Source: Candidatus Rokuibacteriota bacterium
Lineage (GTDB): Bacteria; Methylomirabilota; Methylomirabilia; Rokubacteriales; CSP1-6
Reading direction: 5' to 3'
NCBI GenBank assembly: GCA_003221695.1
Contig: QHSX01000043.1
Location: 62,001-126,000 of the forward strand
Length of the DNA stretch: 64,000 nt
A program made the position numbers and the translations under genes. The notes under the pieces were generated by a model. The model did no database searches, had not been told where the DNA came from, and was given only the letters and a program-made list of their open reading frames with translations. Shown piece by piece: positions 53,270 through 63,244 of this stretch. Positions within the stretch are counted from its first letter, which is position 1. Every line of letters starts with the position of its first letter.

Positions 53270-54121
53270 CTAGAACCGCATCGTCCGGAGGCGTGCGATC
53301 CGCTCCTCGAGGGGTGGGTGTGTCGAGAAGAGCCGCATCAGGACATCGCCGCGGAGCGGATTCACGATGAAGAGGTGCGCGGTCGACGGGTTGGCCGCCA
53401 TCGGCGCGACCTCGTTGGCACGCTCGAGCTTCTCGAGGGCGCTGGCGAGCCCCAGCGGCCGGCCCGCCACACGCGCGCCGGTCGCATCGGCCTGGAACTC
53501 CCGCGCGCGCGAGACGGCGAGCTGGACGAGCATCGCCGCCAGTGGTGCCAGGACGGCCATCAGGATCAGCCCGAGCGGGTTGCCGCCCCGATCCTCGTCG
53601 TCGCTCGCGCGCCCGCCGCCGAACATGGCCGCCCACTGCGCCATGTGGGCCAGGTAGGTGATCGCGCCGGCGAGCGTGGCCGCGATCGTGGAGATCAGCA
53701 CGTCGCGGTTCTTCACGTGCGCCAGCTCGTGCGCGAGGACGCCCTCGAGCTCGTCGTCGTTGAGGAGGCGCATGATGCCCTCGGTCACGGCCACCGCCGC
53801 GTGGTGCGGGTCGCGCCCCGTCGCGAACGCGTTGGGCGTGTCCGTCGGGATCAGGTAGACGCGGGGCATCGGCAGGCTGGCGCGGGTCGTGAGTCGTCGG
53901 ACGATCGCGTAGAGACCGGGCGCCTGCGCTTCGTCGACGGGCTGGGCGCGGTACATGGCGAGCACGATCTTGTCGGAGAACCAATAGCTCCCGAGGTTCA
54001 TCAGGAGCGCCAGGACGAAGGCGACGAGCATGCCCTGGCGGCCGCCGAACGCGCCGCCGATCAGCACGAGCATGGCCGTGAGGACGGCCAGCAGCATTGC
54101 GGTCTTGAAAATGTTCGACAT
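53270..54121 (-). CDS. htpX: membrane zinc metalloprotease HtpX
   Basis: A 283-residue M48 protease. Two N-terminal membrane helices ([36 protein letters not shown]) come before the zinc site [13 protein letters not shown] and the third ligand in [13 protein letters not shown]; two further hydrophobic segments flank it. HtpX degrades misfolded membrane proteins. It stands alone, 95 bases from the sigma factor gene and divergent from the yceD operon. The C-terminal [13 protein letters not shown] is conserved. Confidence 0.95.
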   Translation of the reverse strand: MSNIFKTAMLLAVLTAMLVLIGGAFGGRQGMLVAFVLALLMNLGSYWFSDKIVLAMYRAQPVDEAQAPGLYAIVRRLTTRASLPMPRVYLIPTDTPNAFATGRDPHHAAVAVTEGIMRLLNDDELEGVLAHELAHVKNRDVLISTIAATLAGAITYLAHMAQWAAMFGGGRASDDEDRGGNPLGLILMAVLAPLAAMLVQLAVSRAREFQADATGARVAGRPLGLASALEKLERANEVAPMAANPSTAHLFIVNPLRGDVLMRLFSTHPPLEERIARLRTMRF

Positions 54122-54164
54122 CCCGGTGTGAGGGTAGCAAACGGGTCAAGGAGGGTCAAATACC

Positions 54165-54193
54165 TTGACTTGCCCGATTCGCGCACATATACT
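54165..54193 (+). promoter_or_regulatory. sigma70-type promoter of the yceD-rpmF-fab operon
   Basis: TTGACT (54165-54170) and TATACT (54188-54193) are separated by 17 bases. It lies in an AT-rich gap that stands out from the GC-rich surroundings. Transcription would begin near 54200, about 40 bases before the yceD ATG. Confidence 0.78.
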
Positions 54194-54240
54194 GGCCCAA
54201 GTTAGTGAAAAAATCTTTAGTTGACTGAGACTTAGCGCCC

Positions 54241-54765
54241 ATGATCATCCGTCCAATGATCATCAAAGTCTCCGACATCCCCGACGAGGGTCTAACGATC
54301 GAGCGAGCGGCCCTCGCAGACGCCCCGTTCTCGGACCCCGCCTGGCGGCTCGACGGCCTGTCGCTCCGACTCGAGCGCGACCGGCTGGACGTCCTCGCCC
54401 AGGGCGAGATCCGCGCGACCGTGCCCCAGATGTGCGGCCGCTGCCTCGAGCCGTTTGGAGCGCGCGTGACCGCGGGCGTGGATGTTCGGGTGGTGCCGCG
54501 CCCGGCCACCGGGGACATCGTCGAGCTCGCCCCCGACGACCTCGACGTGGAGTTCTACGAGAAGGACGAGCTCGACCTCAACGTGCTGGTCGAAACGGAG
54601 ACAACGCTCGCGCTCCCGATGAAGCCACTCTGCCGCGAGGACTGTCTGGGCTTGTGCCCCGTCTGCGGCGGCAACCGGAACGTGGTGACCTGCGGCTGCC
54701 GGGATCGCGCGCCCGACCCGCGGCTGGCCGTGCTCAAAGACCTGGCGGCGCGACGCTCTCGCTAG
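54241..54765 (+). CDS. yceD: YceD family (DUF177) protein
   Basis: A 174-residue protein of the YceD/DUF177 family, almost always found before rpmF. It has IKVSDIPDEGLTIE at the N-terminus, the Cys pair MCGRCLEPF, the acidic EFYEKDELDLNVLV, and the C-terminal Cys cluster LCREDCLGLCPVCGGNRN, which could bind zinc. The family is linked to 23S rRNA maturation or 50S assembly. ATG 54256 is an alternative start, and the two starts share the octamer ATGATCAT. Confidence 0.88.
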   Translation: MIIRPMIIKVSDIPDEGLTIERAALADAPFSDPAWRLDGLSLRLERDRLDVLAQGEIRATVPQMCGRCLEPFGARVTAGVDVRVVPRPATGDIVELAPDDLDVEFYEKDELDLNVLVETETTLALPMKPLCREDCLGLCPVCGGNRNVVTCGCRDRAPDPRLAVLKDLAARRSR

Positions 54766-54777
54766 GGAGGCACCTCC

Positions 54778-54960
54778 ATGCCGCTGCCGAAACGACGCCA
54801 CTCGAAGACGCGCGGGCGCAAACGCCGCACGCATTACAAGCTCGCGGCGCCGCCGCGCTCGCTCTGTCCGCAGTGCCGCGAGGTCAAGCTGCCGCACAGA
54901 GTCTGCCCGCACTGCGGTTACTACAAGGGCCGGGAGATCGTCGCCGTCGAAGGGGCCTAG
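54778..54960 (+). CDS. rpmF: 50S ribosomal protein L32
   Basis: A 60-residue basic protein: [18 protein letters not shown], then the zinc ribbon [20 protein letters not shown] with four Cys. This is the Cys-containing form of L32. A GGGAGGCACC site precedes the ATG. Its stop is one base before the proposed CTG start of plsX. Confidence 0.96.
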   Translation: MPLPKRRHSKTRGRKRRTHYKLAAPPRSLCPQCREVKLPHRVCPHCGYYKGREIVAVEGA

Positions 54961-54961
54961 C

Positions 54962-55981
54962 CTGAAGGTTGCCGTCGACGCCATGGGGGGCGACCACGGC
55001 CCCGCCGTCGTCGTCGCGGGCGCGGTGGCGGCGGTCCGAGAGTTCGGCGCTTCCGTCATTCTCGTGGGCGACCGCCCCGCCATCGAGCGCGAGACGACGC
55101 GCCTGGGCGCGCAGAGCCTCGGGCTCGAGGTCCACCACGCCTCCCAGGTGGTGGGCATGGGGGAGAGCCCGTCGCACGCGCTCCGGCACAAGCGGGACTC
55201 GTCGCTCCGGGTCGCCGCCGGGCTCGTGAAGGAGGGCAAGGCGGCCGCCCTCATCTCGGCCGGGAACACGGGCGCCGCGATGGCGATCTCCATGTTCGTG
55301 ATCGGGGTGCTTCCGGGTGTGGACCGGCCGGCGATCGCCGCCGTCCTCCCCAACCTCAGGAAGTTCACGATCCTCCTCGACGCAGGCGCCAACGTGGACC
55401 CGAAGCCGTGGCACCTCCTGCAGTTCGCCGTCATGGGCCACGTCTATGCGCGCGACATCCTCGGGCTCGACAACCCGCGCGTCGGCCTCCTCTCGGTCGG
55501 CCAGGAGGAGGGCAAGGGCAACGAGCTCACCAAGGAGGCGTACGAGGAGCTCAAGGCCTCGTCGCTGAACTTCGTGGGCAACGTCGAGGGGCGCGACATC
55601 TACAACGGGAGCTGCGACGTCGTCGTGACCGACGGGTTCACGGGCAACGTCGCGCTCAAGATCTCGGAGAGTCTCGCGGAGATGCTCACCGGAATGATCA
55701 AAGAAGAGCTGACGCGCGACACGCGCTCGAAGGTCGGCGCCCTGCTCGCGCTGCCCGCATTCGAGCGCCTCCGTCGGCGGATCGACTACACGGAAGTGGG
55801 CGGCGCGCCGCTCCTCGGGATTGACGGCGCGGCCATCATCTGTCACGGTGCTTCACCGGTGAAGGCGATCAAGAACGCGGTGCGCGTGGCCCAGGAGTGG
55901 ACGACCGCCGGCCTCAACGAGCACATCAAGGCCGCGATCGAGGCCGAGGTGGCGCGCAACGGCCAAGGGGAACGCGAATGA
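54962..55981 (+). CDS. plsX: phosphate acyltransferase PlsX
   Basis: A 339-residue enzyme making acyl-phosphate from acyl-ACP for phospholipid synthesis. Conserved blocks are KVAVDAMGGDHGP, ALISAGNTGAAMA, LDAGANVDPKPWHLLQFA and VVVTDGFTGNVALK. The universal KVAVDAMGGD start lies upstream of the first ATG (54983). The codon before the Lys is CTG at 54962, so CTG is the probable start. Its end overlaps fabH by four bases. Confidence 0.9.
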   Translation: MKVAVDAMGGDHGPAVVVAGAVAAVREFGASVILVGDRPAIERETTRLGAQSLGLEVHHASQVVGMGESPSHALRHKRDSSLRVAAGLVKEGKAAALISAGNTGAAMAISMFVIGVLPGVDRPAIAAVLPNLRKFTILLDAGANVDPKPWHLLQFAVMGHVYARDILGLDNPRVGLLSVGQEEGKGNELTKEAYEELKASSLNFVGNVEGRDIYNGSCDVVVTDGFTGNVALKISESLAEMLTGMIKEELTRDTRSKVGALLALPAFERLRRRIDYTEVGGAPLLGIDGAAIICHGASPVKAIKNAVRVAQEWTTAGLNEHIKAAIEAEVARNGQGERE

Positions 55982-56958
55982 CGCGGGCGAGGATCATCGG
56001 CGTCGGGTCGTACGCACCCAAGCGGATCTTGACCAACGCCGACCTCGAGAAGATGGTGGAGACCAGCGACGAGTGGATCTTCCAGCGCAGTGGCATCCGC
56101 GAGCGCCGGATCGCCGACGAGAGCGAGGCCACCTCGGACCTGGCTCTCAGGGCCGCCCAGCAGGCCCTCGAGCGCGCGAACCTCGTCCCCGAGGACGTCG
56201 AGTTCATCGCGGTGGGGACGACGACGCCGGACATGTTCTTCCCGACCGTCGGCAACATCGTCCAGCACCGGCTCGGCTGCAAGAACGTCGGCTCCGTGGA
56301 CCTGCTCGCGGCGTGCGCGGGCTCGGTCTACAGCCTCGTGTTCGGTTGCCAGCTCGTCCAGACGGGTAAGTACCGGCGGGTCCTCTGCATCGGCGCCGAG
56401 ACGCTCTCGCGGATCACCGACTTCACCGACCGGGGCACGTGCGTGCTGCTCGCCGACGCCGCCGGCGCGGCGGTGCTCGAGGCGCACGACGGCGACCGCG
56501 GCATCATCGACTTCGATCTCTACTCCGACGGCCGGTACGCGGACCTGCTGTACATGCCGGCCGGCGGCTCACGGCATCCCGCCACGCGCGAGACCGTCGA
56601 CGCCCGCATGCACTACGCGAAGATGAAGGGGAGCGAGGTCTTCAAGGTCGCCGTCCGGATGTTCGCCGACTGCGCGGAGCGGATCCTCTCGCGGAACGGC
56701 GTCACCGTCGCCGACGTGAGCCTGTTCATCCCGCATCAGGCGAATCTCCGCATCATCGAGGCCGCGGTGAAGCGGGTGGGCCTCCCGATGGAGCGGGTGT
56801 TCGTCAACGTCGACCGCTACGGCAATACCGGGGCGGCGTCCGTCTACGTCGCGCTCGAGGAGGCCATCGCAGCCGGTCGTGTGAGGCCGGGCGACCTCGT
56901 GCTCCTCGCCGCCTTCGGGGGCGGCTTCGCCTGGGGCGCCGTCCTGATCCGCTGGTGA
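55978..56958 (+). CDS. fabH: 3-oxoacyl-ACP synthase III FabH
   Basis: A 326-residue condensing enzyme that starts fatty acid chains from acetyl-CoA and malonyl-ACP. The catalytic Cys is in LLAACAGSVYSLVFG, the His in LFIPHQANLRIIEA and the Asn in DRYGNTGAASVYVAL. The N-terminal TSDEWIFQRSGIRERRI is typical. ATG 55978 overlaps the plsX stop (ATGA). Confidence 0.96.
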   Translation: MTRARIIGVGSYAPKRILTNADLEKMVETSDEWIFQRSGIRERRIADESEATSDLALRAAQQALERANLVPEDVEFIAVGTTTPDMFFPTVGNIVQHRLGCKNVGSVDLLAACAGSVYSLVFGCQLVQTGKYRRVLCIGAETLSRITDFTDRGTCVLLADAAGAAVLEAHDGDRGIIDFDLYSDGRYADLLYMPAGGSRHPATRETVDARMHYAKMKGSEVFKVAVRMFADCAERILSRNGVTVADVSLFIPHQANLRIIEAAVKRVGLPMERVFVNVDRYGNTGAASVYVALEEAIAAGRVRPGDLVLLAAFGGGFAWGAVLIRW

Positions 56959-57902
56959 CCCGCATCGCGTTCCTCTTCCCCGGCCAGGGTTCGCAAGCGG
57001 TCGGGATGGGCAAGGGGTTCTACACGACGTCCGCGAGCGCCAAGGCGGTCTTCGAGGAGGCGAACGACGCGCTCGGCTTCGACCTCGCGCGGCTCATGTT
57101 CGAGGGGCCGGAGGCGGACCTTGCGCTGACGGCCAACACCCAGCCCGCGGTCCTCACGGCGTCCGTTGCGGCCTCCGCCGCGTGCGCCGAGCGCGGGCTC
57201 GAGCCCACGCTCGCCGCGGGCCACAGTCTCGGCGAATACTCCGCGCTCGCCGTGGCCCGTGCCCTGCGGTTCGCCGACGCCGTACGCATCGTGCGCAAGC
57301 GCGGCGAGCTGATGCAGCATGCCGTGCCCGTCGGGACGGGCGCGATGGCGGCGATCATGGGGCTCGACCTGACCGAGGTCGAGCGGGTGTGCGCGGAGGC
57401 GGCGCAGGGGGACATCGTCGGGGTCGCGAACGTGAACTCGCCCCAGCAGATCGTCGTCGCGGGCCATCGGGCTGCGGTGGAGCGCGCGGTCGCGCTCGCC
57501 AGCGACCGGGGCGGCAAGAAGAGCGTCCTGCTTCCGGTGAGCGCGCCCTTCCACTGCGCCCTCATGACGCCCGCCACCGCGGGGCTCGCCCGCGAGCTCG
57601 ACGGGGTCTCGGTCGCCGATCCGGTGTTCCCGGTGGTGCGCAACGTCGACGCGGGTGTGACCCGCACCGCGGCGGAGGTCAAGCCCTTCCTCCTCAAGCA
57701 GGTCGCGAGCCCCGTCCGGTGGACCGACTGTGTCGGCCGCCTCGCCGCCGAGGGCGCTTCGACCTTCGTCGAGGTGGGGTCTGGACGCATCCTGACCGGG
57801 CTCCTCCGGCGGATCGTCGACGGCGTCCGTGGACTCTCGGTCGAGGACCCGGCGGGACTCGAGAAGGCGCTCGCCGCGATAGAGGGCAAGGCGAGTCTAT
57901 GA
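56955..57902 (+). CDS. fabD: malonyl-CoA:ACP transacylase FabD
   Basis: A 315-residue acyltransferase. [14 protein letters not shown], the Ser nucleophile in [27 protein letters not shown] and the catalytic His in [12 protein letters not shown] identify it. It loads malonate onto ACP. GTG 56955 overlaps the fabH stop (GTGA). Confidence 0.96.
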   Translation: MTRIAFLFPGQGSQAVGMGKGFYTTSASAKAVFEEANDALGFDLARLMFEGPEADLALTANTQPAVLTASVAASAACAERGLEPTLAAGHSLGEYSALAVARALRFADAVRIVRKRGELMQHAVPVGTGAMAAIMGLDLTEVERVCAEAAQGDIVGVANVNSPQQIVVAGHRAAVERAVALASDRGGKKSVLLPVSAPFHCALMTPATAGLARELDGVSVADPVFPVVRNVDAGVTRTAAEVKPFLLKQVASPVRWTDCVGRLAAEGASTFVEVGSGRILTGLLRRIVDGVRGLSVEDPAGLEKALAAIEGKASL

Positions 57903-58663
57903 CCCTCGCCGTGCGGAAGGGCCCCCTCGACGGCCGCGTGGCGATCGTCACCGGCGGGAGCCGCGGGATCGGCGGCGCGATCGCGACGTTGCTGGCCGAA
58001 GACGGCGCCGCCGTGGTAGTCTCGGGCCGCGATGCGGACCGGCTCCAGCGCACGGCGAAGGAGCTGGAGGCGCAGGGCGGCGCGGTCCTCGGCGTCGTGG
58101 CGGACGTCGCGATCCGGGAGGACGCCGAGCGATTGGTCGACGCGGCCAAGCAGCGATTCGGACGCGTGGACATCCTCGTCAACAACGCCGGCGTCATCCG
58201 CGACGGCCTCCTCGTACGCATGAAGGACGAGGACTGGGACCACGTCATGAACGTCAACCTCCGCGGCGCGTTCCTCCTGACGCGTGCGGCGACGAAGCTG
58301 ATGATCCGGCAGAAGAGCGGCGGCCGGGTGATCAACATTGCATCGACGGCGGGCGCCATGGGCAACGCGGGACAGGCGAACTACTCCGCGGCCAAGGCGG
58401 GGCTCATCGGGTTCACGAAGGCGACGGCGCGCGAGCTGGCACACTGGTCCATCCTGGTCAACGCGGTGGCGCCGGGGCTCATCGAGACGGATATGACGGC
58501 GGGGATCTCCCCGGAGGCACGCGCGGAGCTGCTCGCGGAGGTCCCGCTCAAGCGTATCGGGACGCCTCGCGACGTGGCCGAGGTGGTACGATTCCTCGCC
58601 GGCGACGGGGCGGCGTACATCACGGGCCAGGTGGTCCACGTCAACGGCGGACTGTACATGTAG
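57899..58663 (+). CDS. fabG: 3-oxoacyl-ACP reductase FabG
   Basis: A 254-residue SDR that reduces 3-oxoacyl-ACP with [20 protein letters not shown] with SGRD after strand 2 (Arg for NADPH), [30 protein letters not shown] and [13 protein letters not shown] are the FabG hallmarks, together with the C-terminal [17 protein letters not shown] 57899 overlaps the fabD stop. Confidence 0.95.
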   Translation: MTLAVRKGPLDGRVAIVTGGSRGIGGAIATLLAEDGAAVVVSGRDADRLQRTAKELEAQGGAVLGVVADVAIREDAERLVDAAKQRFGRVDILVNNAGVIRDGLLVRMKDEDWDHVMNVNLRGAFLLTRAATKLMIRQKSGGRVINIASTAGAMGNAGQANYSAAKAGLIGFTKATARELAHWSILVNAVAPGLIETDMTAGISPEARAELLAEVPLKRIGTPRDVAEVVRFLAGDGAAYITGQVVHVNGGLYM

Positions 58664-58692
58664 CGCATCTCTACCGTGGAGGTGACGGGTTC

Positions 58693-58929
58693 ATGGCGAA
58701 GTCGGTGGAGGAGAAGGTGAAGGAGATCATCGTCGAGCAGCTCGGAGTGGAGGAAGACGAGGTCACCCCGAACGCGAAGTTCATCGAAGACCTGGGCGCT
58801 GACTCGCTCGACACGGTTGAGCTCGTCATGGCTCTCGAGGAGCATTTCGACATCCAGATTCCGGACGAGGACGCCGAGAAGATCGTGACGGTCGGCGACG
58901 CGGTCCAGTACATCAAGGACAACTCCTAG
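58693..58929 (+). CDS. acpP: acyl carrier protein
   Basis: A 78-residue acidic four-helix protein. The phosphopantetheine Ser is in [18 protein letters not shown], and [11 protein letters not shown] ends helix 4. It carries the growing chain in fatty acid synthesis. A GGAGGTG precedes the ATG. It has a few residues more than one family average but nothing unusual. Confidence 0.97.
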   Translation: MAKSVEEKVKEIIVEQLGVEEDEVTPNAKFIEDLGADSLDTVELVMALEEHFDIQIPDEDAEKIVTVGDAVQYIKDNS

Positions 58930-58932
58930 GTC

Positions 58933-60201
58933 GTGGACGCGCGGCGCGTCGTCGTCACGGGGCTCGGAGCGCTCACGCCGGTGGGGAACACCGCCGACGA
59001 GTTCTGGTCCGCGCTCCTCGGGGCACGGTCGGGCATCGGCCCCATCACGAAGTTCGACGCCCTCGTCAAGAACGCCCAGGGCGAGTTCCTCTACCCGACG
59101 CGGATCGCGGGCGAGGTGCGGAACTTCGACCCGCTCCAGTACGTGGACAAGAAGGAGGCGCGGCGCCTCGACCCGTTCCTCCAGTACGCGATGGCCTGCA
59201 GCGTGATGGCCGTCGAGGACGCGGGCCTCGACACCACGAGGGTGGACGGCGACCGCTTCGGGGTGCTGATCGGCTCGGGGATCGGCGGCATCCAGACCCT
59301 GCTCGCGAACCACGAGACCCTGCGCGAGAAGGGGCCGGACCGCGTGTCGCCGTTCTTCATCCCGATGATGATCGTGAACATGGCGTCGGGGCTCGTGTCG
59401 ATGCGCTTCGGCGCGAAGGGGCCGAACTCCGCGGTCATCACCGCCTGCGCGACCGGCAACCACGCGATCGGCGACGCCCTCCGGCTCATCCAGCGGGGCG
59501 ACGCGGACGTCATGATCGCGGGCGGCGCCGAGGCCATCATCATCCCGCTGACGATCGCGGGCTTCTGCTCGATGAAGGCGATGTCCACGCGCAACGACGC
59601 GCCGACGAAGGCCTCGCGGCCCTTCGACGCCGGACGCGACGGGTTCGTCTGCGGCGAGGGGGGTGGGGTCGTCGTGCTCGAGGCGCTCGAGCACGCCGTC
59701 CGCCGCGACGCGCGGATCTACGCGGAGGTCGTCGGCTACGGGCTGACGGGCGACGCGCACCACATGACCGCGCCCGACCCCGAGGGGGACGGCGCCGCGC
59801 GCGCGATGGCGGCCGCCCTGCGCGACGCGCGGCTCGACGCCTCCGAGGTCGGCTACATCAACGCGCACGGGACGTCCACGCCGTACAACGACAGATTCGA
59901 GACGCTCGCGATCAAGCGCGTCTTCGGCGAGCACGCCCGGCGCCTCGCCGTCTCGTCCACGAAGTCCATGACCGGCCACCTCCTGGGCGCCGCCGGCGGC
60001 GTGGAGGTGATCGCGACCGTGCTCGCGCTGCACCACGGCGTCCTGCCACCAACGATCAACTACGAGACGCCGGATCCGGACTGCGACCTCGACTACGTGC
60101 CGAACCAGGCGCGCAAGCAGGACGTCGAGGTCGCGATGTCGAACGCGTTCGGCTTCGGTGGCACGAACGCGACGCTCGTCGTCCGCAAGTACCTCAAGTA
60201 G
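58933..60201 (+). CDS. fabF: 3-oxoacyl-ACP synthase II FabF
   Basis: A 422-residue elongating condensing enzyme. The catalytic Cys is in [17 protein letters not shown] and the two His in [12 protein letters not shown] and [26 protein letters not shown] ends the protein. It starts at GTG 58933, three bases after the acpP stop. The segment [24 protein letters not shown] is slightly longer than in E. coli. Confidence 0.95.
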   Translation: MDARRVVVTGLGALTPVGNTADEFWSALLGARSGIGPITKFDALVKNAQGEFLYPTRIAGEVRNFDPLQYVDKKEARRLDPFLQYAMACSVMAVEDAGLDTTRVDGDRFGVLIGSGIGGIQTLLANHETLREKGPDRVSPFFIPMMIVNMASGLVSMRFGAKGPNSAVITACATGNHAIGDALRLIQRGDADVMIAGGAEAIIIPLTIAGFCSMKAMSTRNDAPTKASRPFDAGRDGFVCGEGGGVVVLEALEHAVRRDARIYAEVVGYGLTGDAHHMTAPDPEGDGAARAMAAALRDARLDASEVGYINAHGTSTPYNDRFETLAIKRVFGEHARRLAVSSTKSMTGHLLGAAGGVEVIATVLALHHGVLPPTINYETPDPDCDLDYVPNQARKQDVEVAMSNAFGFGGTNATLVVRKYLK

Positions 60202-60644
60202 TGGACGTCGTCCGCGTGGCGGAGCTCGAGCGCCGGCTCGACCACCGCTTCCGCGACAGGCACCTCCTGGAGCGGGTGTTCACCCACGCCTCGTACGCGA
60301 ACGAGCACGCCCCGACGCCCGACCACGAGCCGCTCGCCCTGCTCGGCGACGCCGCGCTCGGGCTCGTCGTCGCGGAGCACCTGCTCGCCGCCGACCCCGG
60401 CGCACCCGTCGGGGTCCTCACGCCCCGGCGCGCCGAGCTCGTGTCAGGCGAGCGCCTCGCCCGCTGGGCGGCCGAGCTCGACCTCGGCACGCTCGTGCGT
60501 CTGGGTCGGGGCGAGGAGCAGACGGGCGGGCGGACGCGCGGGTCGATCCTCGGGACGACGCTCGAGGCACTGCTCGGCGCGATCTACCTCGAGGGCGGCC
60601 TCGAGGCGGTGCGGCGCGTGGTCGGCCGTCTGGCGCTGTGGTAG
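60201..60644 (+). CDS. RNase III-domain protein, lacking the RNA-binding domain and two catalytic acids
   Basis: A 147-residue protein in the place where rnc often follows fabF. The RNase III fold is clear (LDHRFRDRHLLERVFTHASYANE, LGDAALGLVVAEHL, LEALLGAIYLEGGLEAVRRV). The signature ERLEFLGD is changed to EPLALLGD, so the second Glu (E40 of the Aquifex enzyme) is Ala, and the GDxxE site reads GTTLE, so the Asp (D107) is Thr. The dsRNA-binding domain of about 75 residues is absent; the frame stops ten bases before the next gene. Either a decayed rnc or a non-catalytic RNA-binding or dimerising protein. Confidence 0.8.
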   Translation: MDVVRVAELERRLDHRFRDRHLLERVFTHASYANEHAPTPDHEPLALLGDAALGLVVAEHLLAADPGAPVGVLTPRRAELVSGERLARWAAELDLGTLVRLGRGEEQTGGRTRGSILGTTLEALLGAIYLEGGLEAVRRVVGRLALW

Positions 60645-60653
60645 GCTGAGCCC

Positions 60654-61802
60654 ATGCGGTTCTGGCCGTTTCGCGGCCGCCCGGCCGCCGCGCCACCCCC
60701 AACCAACGACCTGCTCGCCACCGAGGAGCTGCTGCGAAAGAACGTCGAGGACCTCCTCGTCGTGCGCGAGCGCCAGATCCGGGGCGGCGTCATCGTCTTT
60801 CGCGGTGAGCTGCTCCTCTCGCCGTCGCGGGCGGTAGACGCCCTCCTCGAGCGCTTCCGCGTCTTCGGCTACACCCCCTTCGTCCACGCGGACGGCGATG
60901 GCGTCGTCGTCCAGGCGTGGCCGCTGGCGGAGGTCGTCGAGCGGCCCCGTGTGGCCGTCAACGTCGTCCTGTTTGTCTTGACGGGCGCGTCCACGCTCGT
61001 CGCGGGCACGATGTTCTCGGGCTCGCCGACCTTCGACGCGTTTCGCTCGGCGTCCGGACCCGCGTGGCTCCTCTCCGGCGTCCCGTTCGCCTGCACGCTC
61101 CTCGCGATCCTCGGCGTGCACGAGTTCGGCCACTACTTCACGGCGCGCCACTACGGCGCGCAGGTGAGCCTGCCGTTCTTCATCCCGGCGCCGCCTCCGC
61201 TCTTCCTCTTCGGCACGATGGGCGCGATCATCCGGATGCGATCGCCGGCGCGCGACCGGAACTCGCTCTTCGACATCGCCGCCGCCGGGCCGCTCGCCGG
61301 CCTCGCCGTCGCGCTGCCGGCGGTGATCATCGGCCTCGCCTGGTCCACGGTGATGCCGACGCCGCCCGGAGGCTACCTCGCGTTCGGCGATTCGCTCCTC
61401 ATCCGCTGGCTCGTCCACCTCCGCTTCGGATCGATCCCCGGCGGGGCGATGGTCTTCACGCACCCGGTCGCCGACGCCGCGTGGGCGGGGTTCCTCGTGA
61501 CCGCGCTCAACCTGTTCCCGGTGGGACAGCTCGACGGCGGGCGGATCGCGTACGCGCTCTTCGGCCGCCACCACCGCGCGGTCGGAGTCCTCACCGTCGC
61601 CGGCCTGATCTTGATGGGGGTGCTGACGTGGTCGCCCAACTGGTTCGTCTGGGCGGCGCTCCTCTTGCTCCTGATCGGCTTCCATCACGGCGCGATCCTC
61701 GACGACGTGACGCCGCTCTCACCCGGCCGGCGCGTCGTCGGCCTCGCGTGCTTCGTCCTGATGGTCCTGCTCGTGCCGCCCGTGCCGATCCAGTTCGGCT
61801 AG
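60654..61802 (+). CDS. site-2 protease family (M50) membrane metalloprotease
   Basis: A 382-residue protein. A soluble N-terminal part of about 95 residues precedes six to seven membrane segments. The zinc motif is ILGVHEFGHYFTARHYG and the third ligand is in LNLFPVGQLDGGRIAYALFG. It resembles the bacterial relatives of plant EGY proteases more than RseP, since no PDZ domain is seen. Targets may be anti-sigma factors or other membrane proteins. It is followed by a probable shared terminator. Confidence 0.88.
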   Translation: MRFWPFRGRPAAAPPPTNDLLATEELLRKNVEDLLVVRERQIRGGVIVFRGELLLSPSRAVDALLERFRVFGYTPFVHADGDGVVVQAWPLAEVVERPRVAVNVVLFVLTGASTLVAGTMFSGSPTFDAFRSASGPAWLLSGVPFACTLLAILGVHEFGHYFTARHYGAQVSLPFFIPAPPPLFLFGTMGAIIRMRSPARDRNSLFDIAAAGPLAGLAVALPAVIIGLAWSTVMPTPPGGYLAFGDSLLIRWLVHLRFGSIPGGAMVFTHPVADAAWAGFLVTALNLFPVGQLDGGRIAYALFGRHHRAVGVLTVAGLILMGVLTWSPNWFVWAALLLLLIGFHHGAILDDVTPLSPGRRVVGLACFVLMVLLVPPVPIQFG

Positions 61803-61808
61803 CTGACT

Positions 61809-61833
61809 CGGAGGGGGCTTCGCCTCCCTTCCG
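61809..61833. terminator. probable hairpin terminator between convergent genes
   Basis: CGGAGGGGGC and CCTCCCTTCCG can pair around TTCG. A second hairpin (GCGCG/CGCGC) follows at about 61842-61860. There is no T-run, so a factor-independent stop is uncertain, but the site sits between two convergent genes. Confidence 0.5.
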
Positions 61834-61862
61834 ACAGTCGTCGCGCGCCTCTCGGCGCGCTC

Positions 61863-63179
61863 TCAGAGCGTGGCGGGGGGCTCGTTGCCCGCCTCGACGA
61901 CCGCGCGTCTCACGTCCACGCGCGCGAGCACGGCGAGGCCGAGCAAGAAGAAGACCGCGAGCGAGAGGATCGCGATCCGGTAGCTCCCCGTGAGCTGCAG
62001 CGCCAGGCCGAAGGCGAACGGCCCGAGCCAGCTCGTTCCCCGCTCGCTCACCTCGTAGAGGCTGAAGTACTCCGACTCCTGTCCCTTCGGGATCATGTGC
62101 GAGTAGAGCGCGCGGCTGAGCGCCTGGCTGCCGCCGAGCACGATCGCGATCACCGCGGCGAGGACGACGAACTGCGCGCCCGTCCGGAGCCAGCCGTACG
62201 CGTAGCTGACCGTGGCGACCCAGATCACCAGGCTCACCATGATCGCGCGCTTGGTGCCGACGGCCGCCGCCACCCGGTTGAAGAGGAGCGCGCCGACGAA
62301 CGCCACGAACTGCACCATGAGGATCACCGCGGTGAGCGTGGCGATGGGCAGCCCGAGCTCCTCCTGACCGAACTGCGCAGCGAGCGCGATGACCGTCTGG
62401 ATGCCGTCGTTGTAGAGGAGATAGGCGACGAGGAACGCGACCGTGTGCGGATAGGCTCGCACGCGACCGAGCGTGCGGCGGAGCTGGCGGAACCCGACCG
62501 TCAGGTAGCTCTCGCCGGGCGCGAGCCCGCGCGCGGGCGTGCGGTTCCTGAGGGTGTAGAGCGGGATCAGCGTGAAGGCACCCCACCACACGCCCGCCGA
62601 CGCGAGGTTCAGCCGCACGACGACGCCCGTGGAGAGCCCGAGCGACACCGCCTGCGACAACAGCGCGAGGTTCAGGGCGAGCAGGAGCCCGCCGCCGAGG
62701 TAGCCGAGCGCCCAGCCGTAGGAGGACACAGCGTTGCGCTGCGCCGGCGGGGCGATGTCGGGCAGGAACGCGTTGTAGAAGACGACCGATGCGCCGAAGC
62801 TCACGTTGGCGATCAGAAAGAGGAGGCCGCCCGCCAGATAGCGGGTCCCGCCGACGCTCCAGAGGGCGAGCGTGGCGCCGGCGCCCAGGTAGGCGAACAG
62901 TGCAAGCATTTCCTTCTTGCGGTGGGAGGAGTCGGCGACGGCGCCGAGGATGGGGAGCAGCACGACCTGGCCCAGCACCGACAGCGACACCACGTACGGG
63001 AAGAAGGATCCCGCGTGGACCTTGACGCCGAGCGGGTAGACGAACCCGTCGGCGTCGGCGGCGGCCCTGGTCACGGTGGTCAGCCAGGGCCCGAGAAACA
63101 CCGTGACCACCGTCGTGGGGAACGCGGAGTTCGCCCAGTCGTAGAAGTACCAGCCGATCCGCTCTCGCCGCTCGCTCAC
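61863..63179 (-). CDS. MFS transporter, UMF1/Atg22-like
   Basis: A 438-residue membrane protein with about 12 membrane segments. The N-terminal RRERIGWYFYDWANSAFPTTV is the signature of the UMF1 (Atg22-like) branch of the major facilitator family. LLYNDGIQTVIALAAQFG and GGSQALSRALYSHMIPKGQE are also conserved. The branch is thought to export amino acids or related solutes; the substrate here is unknown. It converges with the M50 protease gene and diverges from the glutamine synthetase gene. Confidence 0.88.
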   Translation of the reverse strand: MSERRERIGWYFYDWANSAFPTTVVTVFLGPWLTTVTRAAADADGFVYPLGVKVHAGSFFPYVVSLSVLGQVVLLPILGAVADSSHRKKEMLALFAYLGAGATLALWSVGGTRYLAGGLLFLIANVSFGASVVFYNAFLPDIAPPAQRNAVSSYGWALGYLGGGLLLALNLALLSQAVSLGLSTGVVVRLNLASAGVWWGAFTLIPLYTLRNRTPARGLAPGESYLTVGFRQLRRTLGRVRAYPHTVAFLVAYLLYNDGIQTVIALAAQFGQEELGLPIATLTAVILMVQFVAFVGALLFNRVAAAVGTKRAIMVSLVIWVATVSYAYGWLRTGAQFVVLAAVIAIVLGGSQALSRALYSHMIPKGQESEYFSLYEVSERGTSWLGPFAFGLALQLTGSYRIAILSLAVFFLLGLAVLARVDVRRAVVEAGNEPPATL

Positions 63180-63244
63180 GGGTCGCGCACCAGGCGCGCC
63201 GACGAGGATGACACGGGCGGCTGCCGTGCGCTACTATCCGCGTC

